The notes below the pieces were generated by a model that was not told the origin of the DNA, did no database searches, and worked only from the letters and a program-made list of their open reading frames with translations. A stretch of DNA of 64,000 bases, taken from contig JAHZFJ010000003.1 of assembly GCA_019421365.1 (NCBI GenBank), forward strand, positions 124,001 to 188,000, given 5' to 3'. How positions within the stretch are numbered: position 1 is the stretch's first letter; the number at the start of each line of letters is the position of its first letter. Shown here piece after piece: positions 34,871 to 42,050 of the stretch. The DNA comes from Lachnospiraceae bacterium (GTDB lineage Bacteria; Bacillota; Clostridia; Lachnospirales; Lachnospiraceae). A program made the position numbers and the translations under genes.

Positions 34871-35455
34871 CTACTGTCTACTTGTAATTATACTATCAAT
34901 TAGGCCGTATTCTTTAGCTTCTTCTGCAGTCATATAATTATCACGCTCTGTATCAATTTCAATAACTTCAACTGGTTTACCAGTGTTCTGAGCTAAGATA
35001 TCATTTAATTTCTTCTTTGTACGTAAGATATTGTCTGCAACGATTTTAATGTCAGTAGCTTGACCTCTTGCACCACCTGATGGTTGGTGAATCATAACTT
35101 CTGCATTAGGAAGTGCGAATCTCTTTCCTTTTGCTCCACCAGCAAGAAGGAATGCTCCCATACTTGCTGCCATACCCATACAAATTGTAGAAACATCTGA
35201 TTTAATAAACTGCATAGTATCGTAAATAGCCATACCAGCAGTTACAGAACCACCTGGGCTATTAATATACAAGCTAATATCTTTTCCTGGATCTTCAGCT
35301 TCTAAGAATAATAATTGGGATACAATAAGACTAGCAGAAACGTCTGTTACCTCTTCTCCTAAAAATATAATTCTCTCTTTAAGAAGTCTGGAATAAATAT
35401 CGTAAGATCTCTCTCCTCTACTTGTCTGCTCAATGACATAAGGTACTAAACTCAT
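34871..35455 (-). CDS. clpP: ATP-dependent Clp protease proteolytic subunit
   Basis: A 194-residue serine protease, the tetradecameric chamber of ClpXP. The catalytic triad is S98 (AASMG), H123 (MIHQPSGG) and D172 (ERDNYM). Length and N-terminus match the housekeeping ClpP. It lies in the conserved order tig-clpP-clpX-lon-ysxC. A second ClpP gene at 14034-14615 is a close paralog. Confidence 0.96.
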   Translation of the reverse strand: MSLVPYVIEQTSRGERSYDIYSRLLKERIIFLGEEVTDVSASLIVSQLLFLEAEDPGKDISLYINSPGGSVTAGMAIYDTMQFIKSDVSTICMGMAASMGAFLLAGGAKGKRFALPNAEVMIHQPSGGARGQATDIKIVADNILRTKKKLNDILAQNTGKPVEVIEIDTERDNYMTAEEAKEYGLIDSIITSRQ

Positions 35456-35500
35456 ACTTAATCCTCCTTATCTATATTACTTATTACTCTTATATCGTGG

Positions 35501-35531
35501 AAATGCTGATTTTATTTCAAAATCAGCATTT
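35501..35531. other. Hairpin between tig and clpP
   Basis: AAATGCTGATTTT (35501-35513) pairs perfectly with 35519-35531, 5-nt loop. No extended T-run follows on the minus strand, so it is likely a weak terminator or a processing site allowing partial read-through from tig into clpP. Confidence 0.65.
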
Positions 35532-35567
35532 ATTAGAATAGATATAATGAACCACGGTTATTTATAT

Positions 35568-36854
35568 TTACGCTTCTTTTGAAGCTTCAACAACGAAGTC
35601 AACAGCTTTTTGTACAGCCATATCCATCTTCATTTGTTCTTTTTCTCCATCACCAAGAAGTTCTTTTAATTTTTCAACTTCCATCTTGTACATTTCAGCC
35701 ATCTTAGCGATTTCTGCATCTAAATCTTCTTCAGATACAGTGATGTTTTCAGCTTTAACGATAGCTTCAAGTACCAATCTGCTTTGGATACGTTTTTCAG
35801 CTTGTGGTCTCATTTGTTCAAATAATTTTTCAGTAGTTAAACCAGTGAAGTTGAAATATTGTTCAACTGATAATCCTTGTTGTTGTAATCTAGCAGCGAA
35901 ATCATCTGCCATTTGTCTAACTTGTGTATTAATCATTGCTTCTGGAATTTCCATAGTTGAATTTTCAATGATTGTTTCAATGATCTTGTCTTCTCTTTCG
36001 TTCTTAGCTGCTGCTACTTTTTTCTCTAATAAAGATGCTTTGATATCAGCTTTATATTCATCTAAAGATTCGAATTCAGATACATCTTTAGCAAAATCAT
36101 CGTTTAATTCTGGTAATTCTTTTGCTTTGATTTCATTAATTGTTACTTTGAACATTGCTGGTTTTCCAGCTAATTCTGGTGCATGGTATTCAGTTGGGAA
36201 AGTTACGTTAACTTCAACTTCTTCTCCAACTTTCTTACCTACTAATTGATCTTCGAAAGTATCAATGAATGAATGTGAACCAAGTGTTAATGGATAAGCT
36301 TCGCCTTTTCCACCTTCAAATGGAGTTCCATCTACAAATCCTTCAAAATCAATTGTAACGATATCGTTTAATTCAGCTGCTCTGTCTTCAACTGTTACAG
36401 TTCTAGCGTTTTGTTCTCTAACTTTGTCTAATTCAACTGTTAATTCTTCTTCAGTTACTTCTGTGCTAGCTTTTTCTACTTCAACACCTTTGTAATCACC
36501 TAAAGTTACTTCTGGTTTAACTGCAACTTCAGCTGTAAAGATGAATGGTTTGCCTTTTTCAATTTGAACTACATCGATATCTGGTTGAGAAACGATATCT
36601 AAACCACTTTCAGATGCTGCTTTTTCATAAGCTGAAGGGATGATTGCATTTGCTGCATCTTCATAGAAAACACCAACACCATACATTTTTTCAATGATAG
36701 CTCTAGGAGCTTTTCCTTTTCTAAATCCTTGAATAGTCATTTTTCCTCTATTCTTAAGGTATGCTTTTTGGATTGCAGCTTCGAATTCTTCAGCTGTAGC
36801 TTCAATTGTAAGCTTTACCATGTTCTTTTCTAACTTTTCAACTTGTAAACTCAT
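35568..36854 (-). CDS. tig: Trigger factor
   Basis: A 428-residue ribosome-bound chaperone and peptidyl-prolyl isomerase. The ribosome-binding signature GFRKGKAPRAIIEKMYG lies at about 42-58. The FKBP domain follows (about 150-245, with DIVTIDFEGFVDGTPFEGG), then the helical substrate-binding arms. The start at MSLQVEKLEK is fixed by AGGAGG; the open frame runs 25 codons further upstream without support. Directly upstream lies a 68-bp tandem repeat. Confidence 0.95.
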   Translation of the reverse strand: MSLQVEKLEKNMVKLTIEATAEEFEAAIQKAYLKNRGKMTIQGFRKGKAPRAIIEKMYGVGVFYEDAANAIIPSAYEKAASESGLDIVSQPDIDVVQIEKGKPFIFTAEVAVKPEVTLGDYKGVEVEKASTEVTEEELTVELDKVREQNARTVTVEDRAAELNDIVTIDFEGFVDGTPFEGGKGEAYPLTLGSHSFIDTFEDQLVGKKVGEEVEVNVTFPTEYHAPELAGKPAMFKVTINEIKAKELPELNDDFAKDVSEFESLDEYKADIKASLLEKKVAAAKNEREDKIIETIIENSTMEIPEAMINTQVRQMADDFAARLQQQGLSVEQYFNFTGLTTEKLFEQMRPQAEKRIQSRLVLEAIVKAENITVSEEDLDAEIAKMAEMYKMEVEKLKELLGDGEKEQMKMDMAVQKAVDFVVEASKEA

Positions 36855-36917
36855 TATAAGATGTCCTCCTGTATTTAACACTTTCCTAATTAACTGCATA
36901 AATACACAGCTTTCGTG

Positions 36918-37060
36918 ATTGCTATACAATTAACTTCGTCTATCGTCTGCTTCAAATTCGCCCTTGCAAGCAAGTGAATTTGTGCATTGCTAAACAATAG
37001 ACTTCGTCAATTGTCTGTTTTCAAATTCACTCTTGCAAGCAAGTGAATTTGTGCATTGCT
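36918..37060. repeat. Tandem 68-69 bp repeat upstream of tig
   Basis: Two adjacent units, starting at 36918 and 36986 (each beginning ATTGCTA), then the first bases of a third at 37055. Each unit contains CAAATTC-(10-12 nt)-GTGAATTTG and a shorter ACAAT/ATTGT hairpin. The second unit is more perfectly self-complementary (CAAATTCAC/GTGAATTTG). It occupies the tig promoter or leader region. Confidence 0.8.
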
Positions 37061-37074
37061 ATATTATATCATAT

Positions 37075-37100
37075 AAAATTAGTAATTACAAACTAATTTT
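37075..37100 (-). terminator. Possible glmM terminator
   Basis: AAAATTAGT pairs perfectly with ACTAATTTT (9 bp, 8-nt loop) and ATTTTATATG follows on the minus strand. It lies 63 bp past the glmM stop codon, after a short tandem repeat. Confidence 0.5.
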
Positions 37101-37153
37101 GTTAGCCTATATCCCATAGGGTTGCCTATATCATAAAGGGTTGCCTATAAGCC
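37101..37153. repeat. Short tandem repeat (19-20 bp, about 2.7 units)
   Basis: Units GTTAGCCTATATCCCATAGG, GTTGCCTATATCATAAAGG and GTTGCCTATAAGCC follow each other directly, 10 bp past the glmM stop codon. They are non-coding and have no known equivalent. Confidence 0.7.
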
Positions 37154-37162
37154 GAACAGTAA

Positions 37163-38512
37163 TTATTCTCCTTTGACATAACCCTTATCTTTTAATATGT
37201 CAATTACCTCATATACGTACTTTCTACATTTTTCTTCTGTCTGAGCTTCAACCATAACTCGTAGTACTTGTTCCGTACCGCTTTCACGTACTAGAATTCT
37301 ACCGTCATCTCCAAGTTCGTTTGTTATCTTTTCAACTGCTTTTTGTACATCTTCATCATTCTTTGCAGTAGGCTTATCAAACACTTTTACATTAACTAGT
37401 AATTGAGGATAAATCTTCACCCTGCTAACCAATTCGGATAGTTTTTGTTTCTTTTCTAACATAACTTCCATTAATATAAGAGATGTTAAGATACCATCCC
37501 CTGTAGTAGCATGTTTACTGAAGATAATATGTCCCGATTGCTCTCCGCCTAATGAATGACCGTTAGCAACCATATTCTCATTCACATACTTATCTCCTAC
37601 TGTAGTCTTTTCATAAAGAATTCCTTCTTTATCAAAAGCTTTATATAAACCAATATTAGACATAATCGTAGTTACTACTGTATTATTATTAAGTTCACCA
37701 CGTTCTTTTAGATATGTCCCACATAAGTATAGTATTAAATCACCATCAATAATATTCCCTTTATCATCCACTGCTAAACAACGATCTGCATCACCATCAT
37801 AAGCAAAACCAACATCTAATCCATTATCTAAAACATACTTTTGTAAAACTTCAATATGGGTTGAACCACAATTATTATTAATGTTCGTACCATCTGGTTC
37901 ATTACTGATTGTATATGTCTTAGCCCCAAGTGCATCAAATACTCCCTTAGCTACAGTTGTAGCGGAACCATTAGATAGATCAAGACCAACTTTAACACCT
38001 TTGAAAGAACGTGTAGCAAGAGACATAAGATATCCAATATAACGATGTCTTCCTACTGAATAATCAACAGTTCGACCTATATCTATACCTGTTGCTAATG
38101 GGATATCATCTACTTCTTTATCAATGTATTCTTCAATTAATTGTTCTACTTCTGCTTCTAGTTTGTATCCATCTGCATTAATAATTTTGATTCCATTATC
38201 ATAATAAGGATTATGGCTAGCTGATATCATAATACCGCAATCAAAATTCTCACTACGCACTACATAAGACACGCTTGGTGTAGGTGTTACGTGTAGTAGA
38301 TAGACATCAGCTCCACTTGCTGTCAAACCAGAAACTAATGCATATTCAAACATATAACTTGATCTTCTGGTATCTTTTCCTATAATCACTTTAGCTTTAT
38401 GTTCTTTCCCATAATAATATCCTAAAAAACGTCCTACCTTATAAGCATGAACTACCGTTAAATCTACATTAGCTTCCCCACGGAAACCATCAGTACCAAA
38501 ATATTTTCCCAT
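37163..38512 (-). CDS. glmM: Phosphoglucosamine mutase
   Basis: A 449-residue enzyme interconverting glucosamine-6-phosphate and glucosamine-1-phosphate for peptidoglycan precursors. The phosphoserine loop is ISASHNPYYDNGIK with S99; the Mg-binding loop is AYDGDADRC (near 240), and the sugar-binding GEQSGH is near 325. The start was set at MGKYFGTDGFRG, which fits the family length. The frame extends to an ATG at 38566 that sits only 2 nt after AAAGGAG, so an N-terminal extension of 18 residues remains possible. In many Firmicutes glmM adjoins cdaA/cdaR, but here it does not. Confidence 0.95.
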   Translation of the reverse strand: MGKYFGTDGFRGEANVDLTVVHAYKVGRFLGYYYGKEHKAKVIIGKDTRRSSYMFEYALVSGLTASGADVYLLHVTPTPSVSYVVRSENFDCGIMISASHNPYYDNGIKIINADGYKLEAEVEQLIEEYIDKEVDDIPLATGIDIGRTVDYSVGRHRYIGYLMSLATRSFKGVKVGLDLSNGSATTVAKGVFDALGAKTYTISNEPDGTNINNNCGSTHIEVLQKYVLDNGLDVGFAYDGDADRCLAVDDKGNIIDGDLILYLCGTYLKERGELNNNTVVTTIMSNIGLYKAFDKEGILYEKTTVGDKYVNENMVANGHSLGGEQSGHIIFSKHATTGDGILTSLILMEVMLEKKQKLSELVSRVKIYPQLLVNVKVFDKPTAKNDEDVQKAVEKITNELGDDGRILVRESGTEQVLRVMVEAQTEEKCRKYVYEVIDILKDKGYVKGE

Positions 38513-38559
38513 CTTTGTATCCATACATCGCATTCTACAAGACTTATCTTGCAATTGAC

Positions 38560-38576
38560 AGTGCATGGCTCCTTTC
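38560..38576 (-). promoter_or_regulatory. GAAAGGAGCCATGCACT motif upstream of glmM
   Basis: Seventeen bases on the minus strand are identical to those in the lon leader (33347-33363). It contains a strong ribosome binding site and an ATG that is in frame with glmM, 18 codons upstream of the family start. It may be the real glmM initiation site or part of a shared leader element. Confidence 0.4.
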
Positions 38577-38750
38577 TATTCTATAATTTATTTAAATTAC
38601 TACAATTACGACAATATGTTTTATTGTTCTTCTATTAGTATATAATTACTGTTTTTATTGTATTCTAACATAATTACAAATCAAGTCAAGTATTAACAAC
38701 CTTTATATGTAGTGTAGCCAGTAATTACAAATCTGCTATCTAGTTCTATG

Positions 38751-38882
38751 TACAAAAAAACATCACCAAATACGTACGATTGAGGCAATTGATCATTTCT
38801 TCTCTCTTAGCACTAAGTAAAGCCGGTACATTGCTGTAGGTGCTTTCTCAACACAATCATAAATACATGGCGATGTTTCTTT
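38751..38882 (-). terminator. Long imperfect hairpin after the spore protein gene
   Basis: On the minus strand AAACATCGCCA-TGTATTTATGATTG pairs with CAATCGTACGTATTTGG-TGATGTTT, enclosing a roughly 75-nt variable interior, and is followed by TTTTTTT. It fits a terminator for the spore protein transcript, though the interior is unusually long. Confidence 0.55.
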
Positions 38883-38948
38883 CATTATGGTGAAGCTACA
38901 CCGTTATTACGCTAAAGCTTCACATTTTTAAACCAGAAAGGTTACTGA

Positions 38949-39170
38949 CTATTGGCCTGAAGAACCAGACATAGATTCTTCTTGCTTTTTAATCATTTGA
39001 CGAACCATTTCTCCACCAACAGAACCATTTTGAGCACTTGTTAAGTCTCCATTATAACCTGCTTTTAAAGGTACTCCAAGTTCTGATGCTACTTCCATTT
39101 TGAATCTGTTCATAGCTTCTTTTGCTTGTGGTACTTCCATTCTGTTAGAACCGCTATTATTGTTTGCCAT
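38949..39170 (-). CDS. Alpha/beta-type small acid-soluble spore protein
   Basis: A 73-residue DNA-binding spore protein. The family pattern is clear: AKEAMNRFKMEVASELGVPL, where KMEVASELG is the germination-protease cleavage region, and LKAGYNGDLTSAQNGSVGGEMVRQMI. It coats forespore DNA and protects it from damage. It shows that the organism forms endospores. A strong CGGAGGTG ribosome binding site precedes the ATG. Forespore-specific expression is expected, and a sigma-G-like promoter is visible upstream. Confidence 0.95.
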   Translation of the reverse strand: MANNNSGSNRMEVPQAKEAMNRFKMEVASELGVPLKAGYNGDLTSAQNGSVGGEMVRQMIKKQEESMSGSSGQ

Positions 39171-39288
39171 TATAATGCACCTCCGTGGTTAATATATAGG
39201 ACTGATTTTTTGTAAAATCGTCCGTTGGATTTGTTTCAGACACCGTATGTGATGTCTGTAATATTATTGTGACCCATAATGAAAAAAA

Positions 39289-39318
39289 TATTATGGTAAG
39301 TTATGGTTTCAACATTCT
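39289..39318 (-). promoter_or_regulatory. Candidate sigma-G promoter for the spore protein gene
   Basis: On the minus strand AGAATG (39318-39313) is followed after 17 nt by CATAATA (39295-39289), close to the sigma-G consensus TGAATA-17-CATACTA. The predicted leader to the ATG is about 110 nt and contains a GGAC(T)GATTTT/AAAATCGTCC hairpin (39199-39223). Confidence 0.4.
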
Positions 39319-39340
39319 TTTTTACTTCTAGACGGACGTC

Positions 39341-39382
39341 GAGGTCGGTACTATCATTATAAGTATGATACGTACCAACCTC
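39341..39382. other. Long hairpin in the spore protein / symporter intergenic region
   Basis: GAGGTCGGTAC-TATCAT pairs with ATGATA-C-GTACCAACCTC around a short TATAAGT loop, with only a few mismatches. No T-run follows on either side. Function unknown; it may be a regulator binding site or an mRNA element in the 562-bp divergent region 39171-39732. Confidence 0.55.
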
Positions 39383-39443
39383 TATCCTAGTGTCTCTATG
39401 AGGATATTCTGCTCTTGAATATACCTATTTTTTTACACTAATC

Positions 39444-39471
39444 GATAAGCGGCTACTAACATACGCTTATC
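39444..39471. repeat. 28-nt hairpin motif, copy B
   Basis: GATAAGCG pairs with CGCTTATC around GCTACTAACATA. It is the same length as copy A at 22523-22550 and shares the loop, with four compensated arm differences. It lies 262 bp upstream of the alanine symporter gene. Confidence 0.6.
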
Positions 39472-39732
39472 TAGGTTTCGCTCTTGTTAAGTCTTCCTTT
39501 TCAAAACGATGCATTTCGCTACTCATCTTATTGCTAGTATTACACAACTCATAAATAACTATACTTTAATAAGGGTAAAATCAAAGAATTTTCTTTTTTC
39601 TTTATTATCTAAGATTTAAGTATCAAGATTATGATTTCTCAACTCCATTTATATTCAGTCCCCTTCTATTATCATATTTGCCTTTTTTCGAACATAGATT
39701 GTTATAATTCACTACATAACTGAGGAGTTAAA

Positions 39733-41052
39733 ATGGACGCATTTTATCAATTTATAAAAAATATTAATCAAGTAGTCTGGGGACTTCCTATGATTCTTTT
39801 GCTCCTTGGAACTCATGCTTTCTATACTATAAAATTGCGTTTTATTCAAAGGTTTACCTTTCGAGGTATCCGACTATCATTGCAAAAAGATGACTCTAAA
39901 GAAGGAGAAGTCAGCAGCTTCGCCTCTCTTGCTACAATCTTAGCTGCCACATTAGGTACTGGCAATATCATTGGTGTATCAACCGCAGTTGCTTTAGGTG
40001 GACCAGGCGCAATCTTTTGGTGTTGGATTACAGGAATATTTGGTATGGCAACTTCTTATGCAGAATGTTATCTCAGTATAAAATTTCGAAAAAAAACACC
40101 AAACGGTAACTACGTTGGTGGCCCTATGTATGTACTTGAACAAGGTCTTCATTCTAAAGGCCTTGCTATCATTTTTAGTTTATGCACTTTGGCAGCTTCT
40201 TTTGGCGTGGGTTGTACCACCCAAGCCAATTCCATAACAGCCACAACTTCGTCAACGTGGAACCTGTCACCCTCTACTGTTGGATTTATAACGGCAATCA
40301 TATGCGGACTGGTTATTGTCGGTGGTGTGAAATCGATTTCCACTGTATGTACAAGACTTGTACCAGCAATGGGTTTTTTCTACATAATTAGTTGCTTCAT
40401 AATCCTAATAATTAATCGTGATTTTTTACTACAGGCAATTAGCCTTATTGTGTCCTCTGCCTTTTCATCTCACGCAGCTACAGGTGGTTTCATTGGTAGT
40501 ACAATAATTATTGCAGCCAGACAAGGCGTAGCCAAAGGTCTCTTCACCAACGAAGCAGGTTTGGGTTCTGCTGCCATAGCTGCTGCAAGTGCCAAAACAG
40601 AAGATCCAAGCCGCCAAGCTCTTGTATCTATGACTGCAACTTTTTGGGACACTGTCGTGATGTGTGCAATTACTGGTTTGGTTATTGTTAGCAATGTATT
40701 ACATTATCCAAACTCCACTGCCGGAATAAGCAATGCGGAATTAACAACCGCTGCATTTGCTGTTATTCCCTTCGGAAAAGTCCTTTTAAGTTTCTCATTA
40801 ATTGCATTCGCCATTGCAACACTTATTGGTTGGTCATTCTTTGGAGAAAGCGCAGCTTATTATCTCTTCGGTGATAAAGGTATACCAATCTATAAGGTAT
40901 TCTATATAGTAATGATATACGTCGGAGCAGTACTATCCCTTGATTTGGTTTGGGAGCTCTCTGATTTAGTTAATGCTATCATGGCTTTTCCAAACTTAAT
41001 AGCACTTCTCCTTCTATATAAATTAGTACCTAAATATACCAAGAAAACTTAA
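39733..41052 (+). CDS. Sodium:alanine symporter family protein (AGCS)
   Basis: A 439-residue transporter of the alanine or glycine:cation symporter family with about ten membrane helices. Signature stretches are LATILAATLGTGNIIGVSTAVALGGPGAIFW (about 57-87) and AARQGVAKGLFTNEAGLGSAAIAAA (near 265-290). It imports alanine or glycine with Na+ or H+. It stands alone on the plus strand behind a 562-bp divergent region. Its TAA stop overlaps the stop of the convergent DJ-1 gene within the tetranucleotide TTAA. Confidence 0.92.
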   Translation: MDAFYQFIKNINQVVWGLPMILLLLGTHAFYTIKLRFIQRFTFRGIRLSLQKDDSKEGEVSSFASLATILAATLGTGNIIGVSTAVALGGPGAIFWCWITGIFGMATSYAECYLSIKFRKKTPNGNYVGGPMYVLEQGLHSKGLAIIFSLCTLAASFGVGCTTQANSITATTSSTWNLSPSTVGFITAIICGLVIVGGVKSISTVCTRLVPAMGFFYIISCFIILIINRDFLLQAISLIVSSAFSSHAATGGFIGSTIIIAARQGVAKGLFTNEAGLGSAAIAAASAKTEDPSRQALVSMTATFWDTVVMCAITGLVIVSNVLHYPNSTAGISNAELTTAAFAVIPFGKVLLSFSLIAFAIATLIGWSFFGESAAYYLFGDKGIPIYKVFYIVMIYVGAVLSLDLVWELSDLVNAIMAFPNLIALLLLYKLVPKYTKKT

Positions 41053-41594
41053 AATACTATCGCCTTAGCTATACTATCAGATAACTCTTTGCCTTCTAAT
41101 CTTTCAACGATAGCCAATGCGAATTCTACTGCTGATCCCATTGATCTTCCAGTAACGATATTACCATCAATAACTGCTCCTGCATCAACAATAGTAGCAC
41201 CACGTAATTTATCTTCGTAACCTGGATAGCAAACAGCTTTCTTACCTTCTAATAACCCTAGTGTACCTAGAATACTTGGAGCAGCACAAATTGCAGCGAT
41301 ACATTTGCCATTATCATAGAATTTCTTCACTAATTTTTGTAATGGCTTACTCTCTGCAAGGCGTGATGTTCCTGGCATGCCACCTGGTAGTACAAGCATA
41401 TCAATTGCTTCATAGTTTATATCATCGAAAAATCTGTCTGTTACAACCGCGATTTTATGTGCACCATATACTTCTTTAATTCCCTTCATAGAAACTAAAG
41501 TAACATCCATCTTCGCCCTTCTTAGTACATCAACCACTGTTAATGCCTCGATTTCTTCAAATCCATCTGCAAAAAAAACAGCAACTTTTTTCAT
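41049..41594 (-). CDS. DJ-1/PfpI family protein
   Basis: A 181-residue class I glutamine amidotransferase-like protein. VAVFFADGFEEIEALTVVDVLRRA opens the fold, VLPGGMPGTSRLAES follows, and the nucleophile-elbow cysteine lies in CIAAICAAPSILGTLGLL (about 95-112). DJ-1 relatives act in oxidative or carbonyl stress; no substrate can be assigned. Start at MKKVAVF, behind GGAGGTAATTTAC. Tail-to-tail overlap of 4 bp with the symporter gene. Confidence 0.9.
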   Translation of the reverse strand: MKKVAVFFADGFEEIEALTVVDVLRRAKMDVTLVSMKGIKEVYGAHKIAVVTDRFFDDINYEAIDMLVLPGGMPGTSRLAESKPLQKLVKKFYDNGKCIAAICAAPSILGTLGLLEGKKAVCYPGYEDKLRGATIVDAGAVIDGNIVTGRSMGSAVEFALAIVERLEGKELSDSIAKAIVF

Positions 41595-42050
41595 GTAAAT
41601 TACCTCCATAAATTTCTAATAAATATTATTATTAAATAATTATCTATAATACCACAAATCTTATTATAATGGAACAAAATAAACCTAATAAATATGTATC
41701 TTGCATCCTTTTTTATTATGCTTTTTATTCAATTATTTCTTAGATTCTTTTTAGCCTTCCTTTTTTTTATTAGTATAGTAAATTAATAAATCCTATATTT
41801 TTCTCACATTCACTTAAGAATAATAGTTATTTTCATTGATTTTGGAATATAATGCATTTTTATATTTTCCTTCTAGATTTATATTTAAGATTAATGTATA
41901 ATATTTTGGTTAATGTTTAAAAACATTTTTAAATAGGATATTCACATATTCTATTCACATATATTTCAATAATTCAGGAACATTAACGATTTTTTCAATC
42001 GTGAAACTAAATAACTAATTTACACATTTTACGTTAAAGGAGGAACAATT
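41595..42050. other. 456-bp leader region upstream of pyrG
   Basis: No gene. It is very AT-rich, with a TATAAT box at 41897-41902 on the plus strand (weak -35). After it come a palindrome ATGTTTAAAAACAT and a small ACGATT/AATCGT hairpin (about 41988-42004). I see no GGGC start and no complementary terminator of the kind used for pyrG attenuation in bacilli. The predicted 5' leader would be about 140 nt. Confidence 0.4.

Larger units (their letters stand above)
38513..38948. other. 436-bp region between the spore protein gene and glmM
   Basis: It contains no gene. It holds the glmM leader with the 17-nt motif, an AT-rich stretch that must include the glmM promoter, and two structures downstream of the spore protein gene: a long imperfect terminator hairpin and a short GTGAAGCT/AGCTTCAC stem at 38890-38923. 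Confidence 0.5.

Noticed and set aside
35686..36249. 187-codon plus-strand frame inside tig
   Set aside because: Antisense shadow of a complete trigger factor gene; composition is Ser/Asn-rich, with no start signal.
36918..37153. CRISPR array
   Set aside because: Only two to three units, spacing and length do not fit repeat-spacer order, and no cas gene is present.
41610..42050. pyrG attenuation by reiterative G addition as in bacilli
   Set aside because: No run of G at a plausible start site and no terminator with a matching C-run lies before pyrG.
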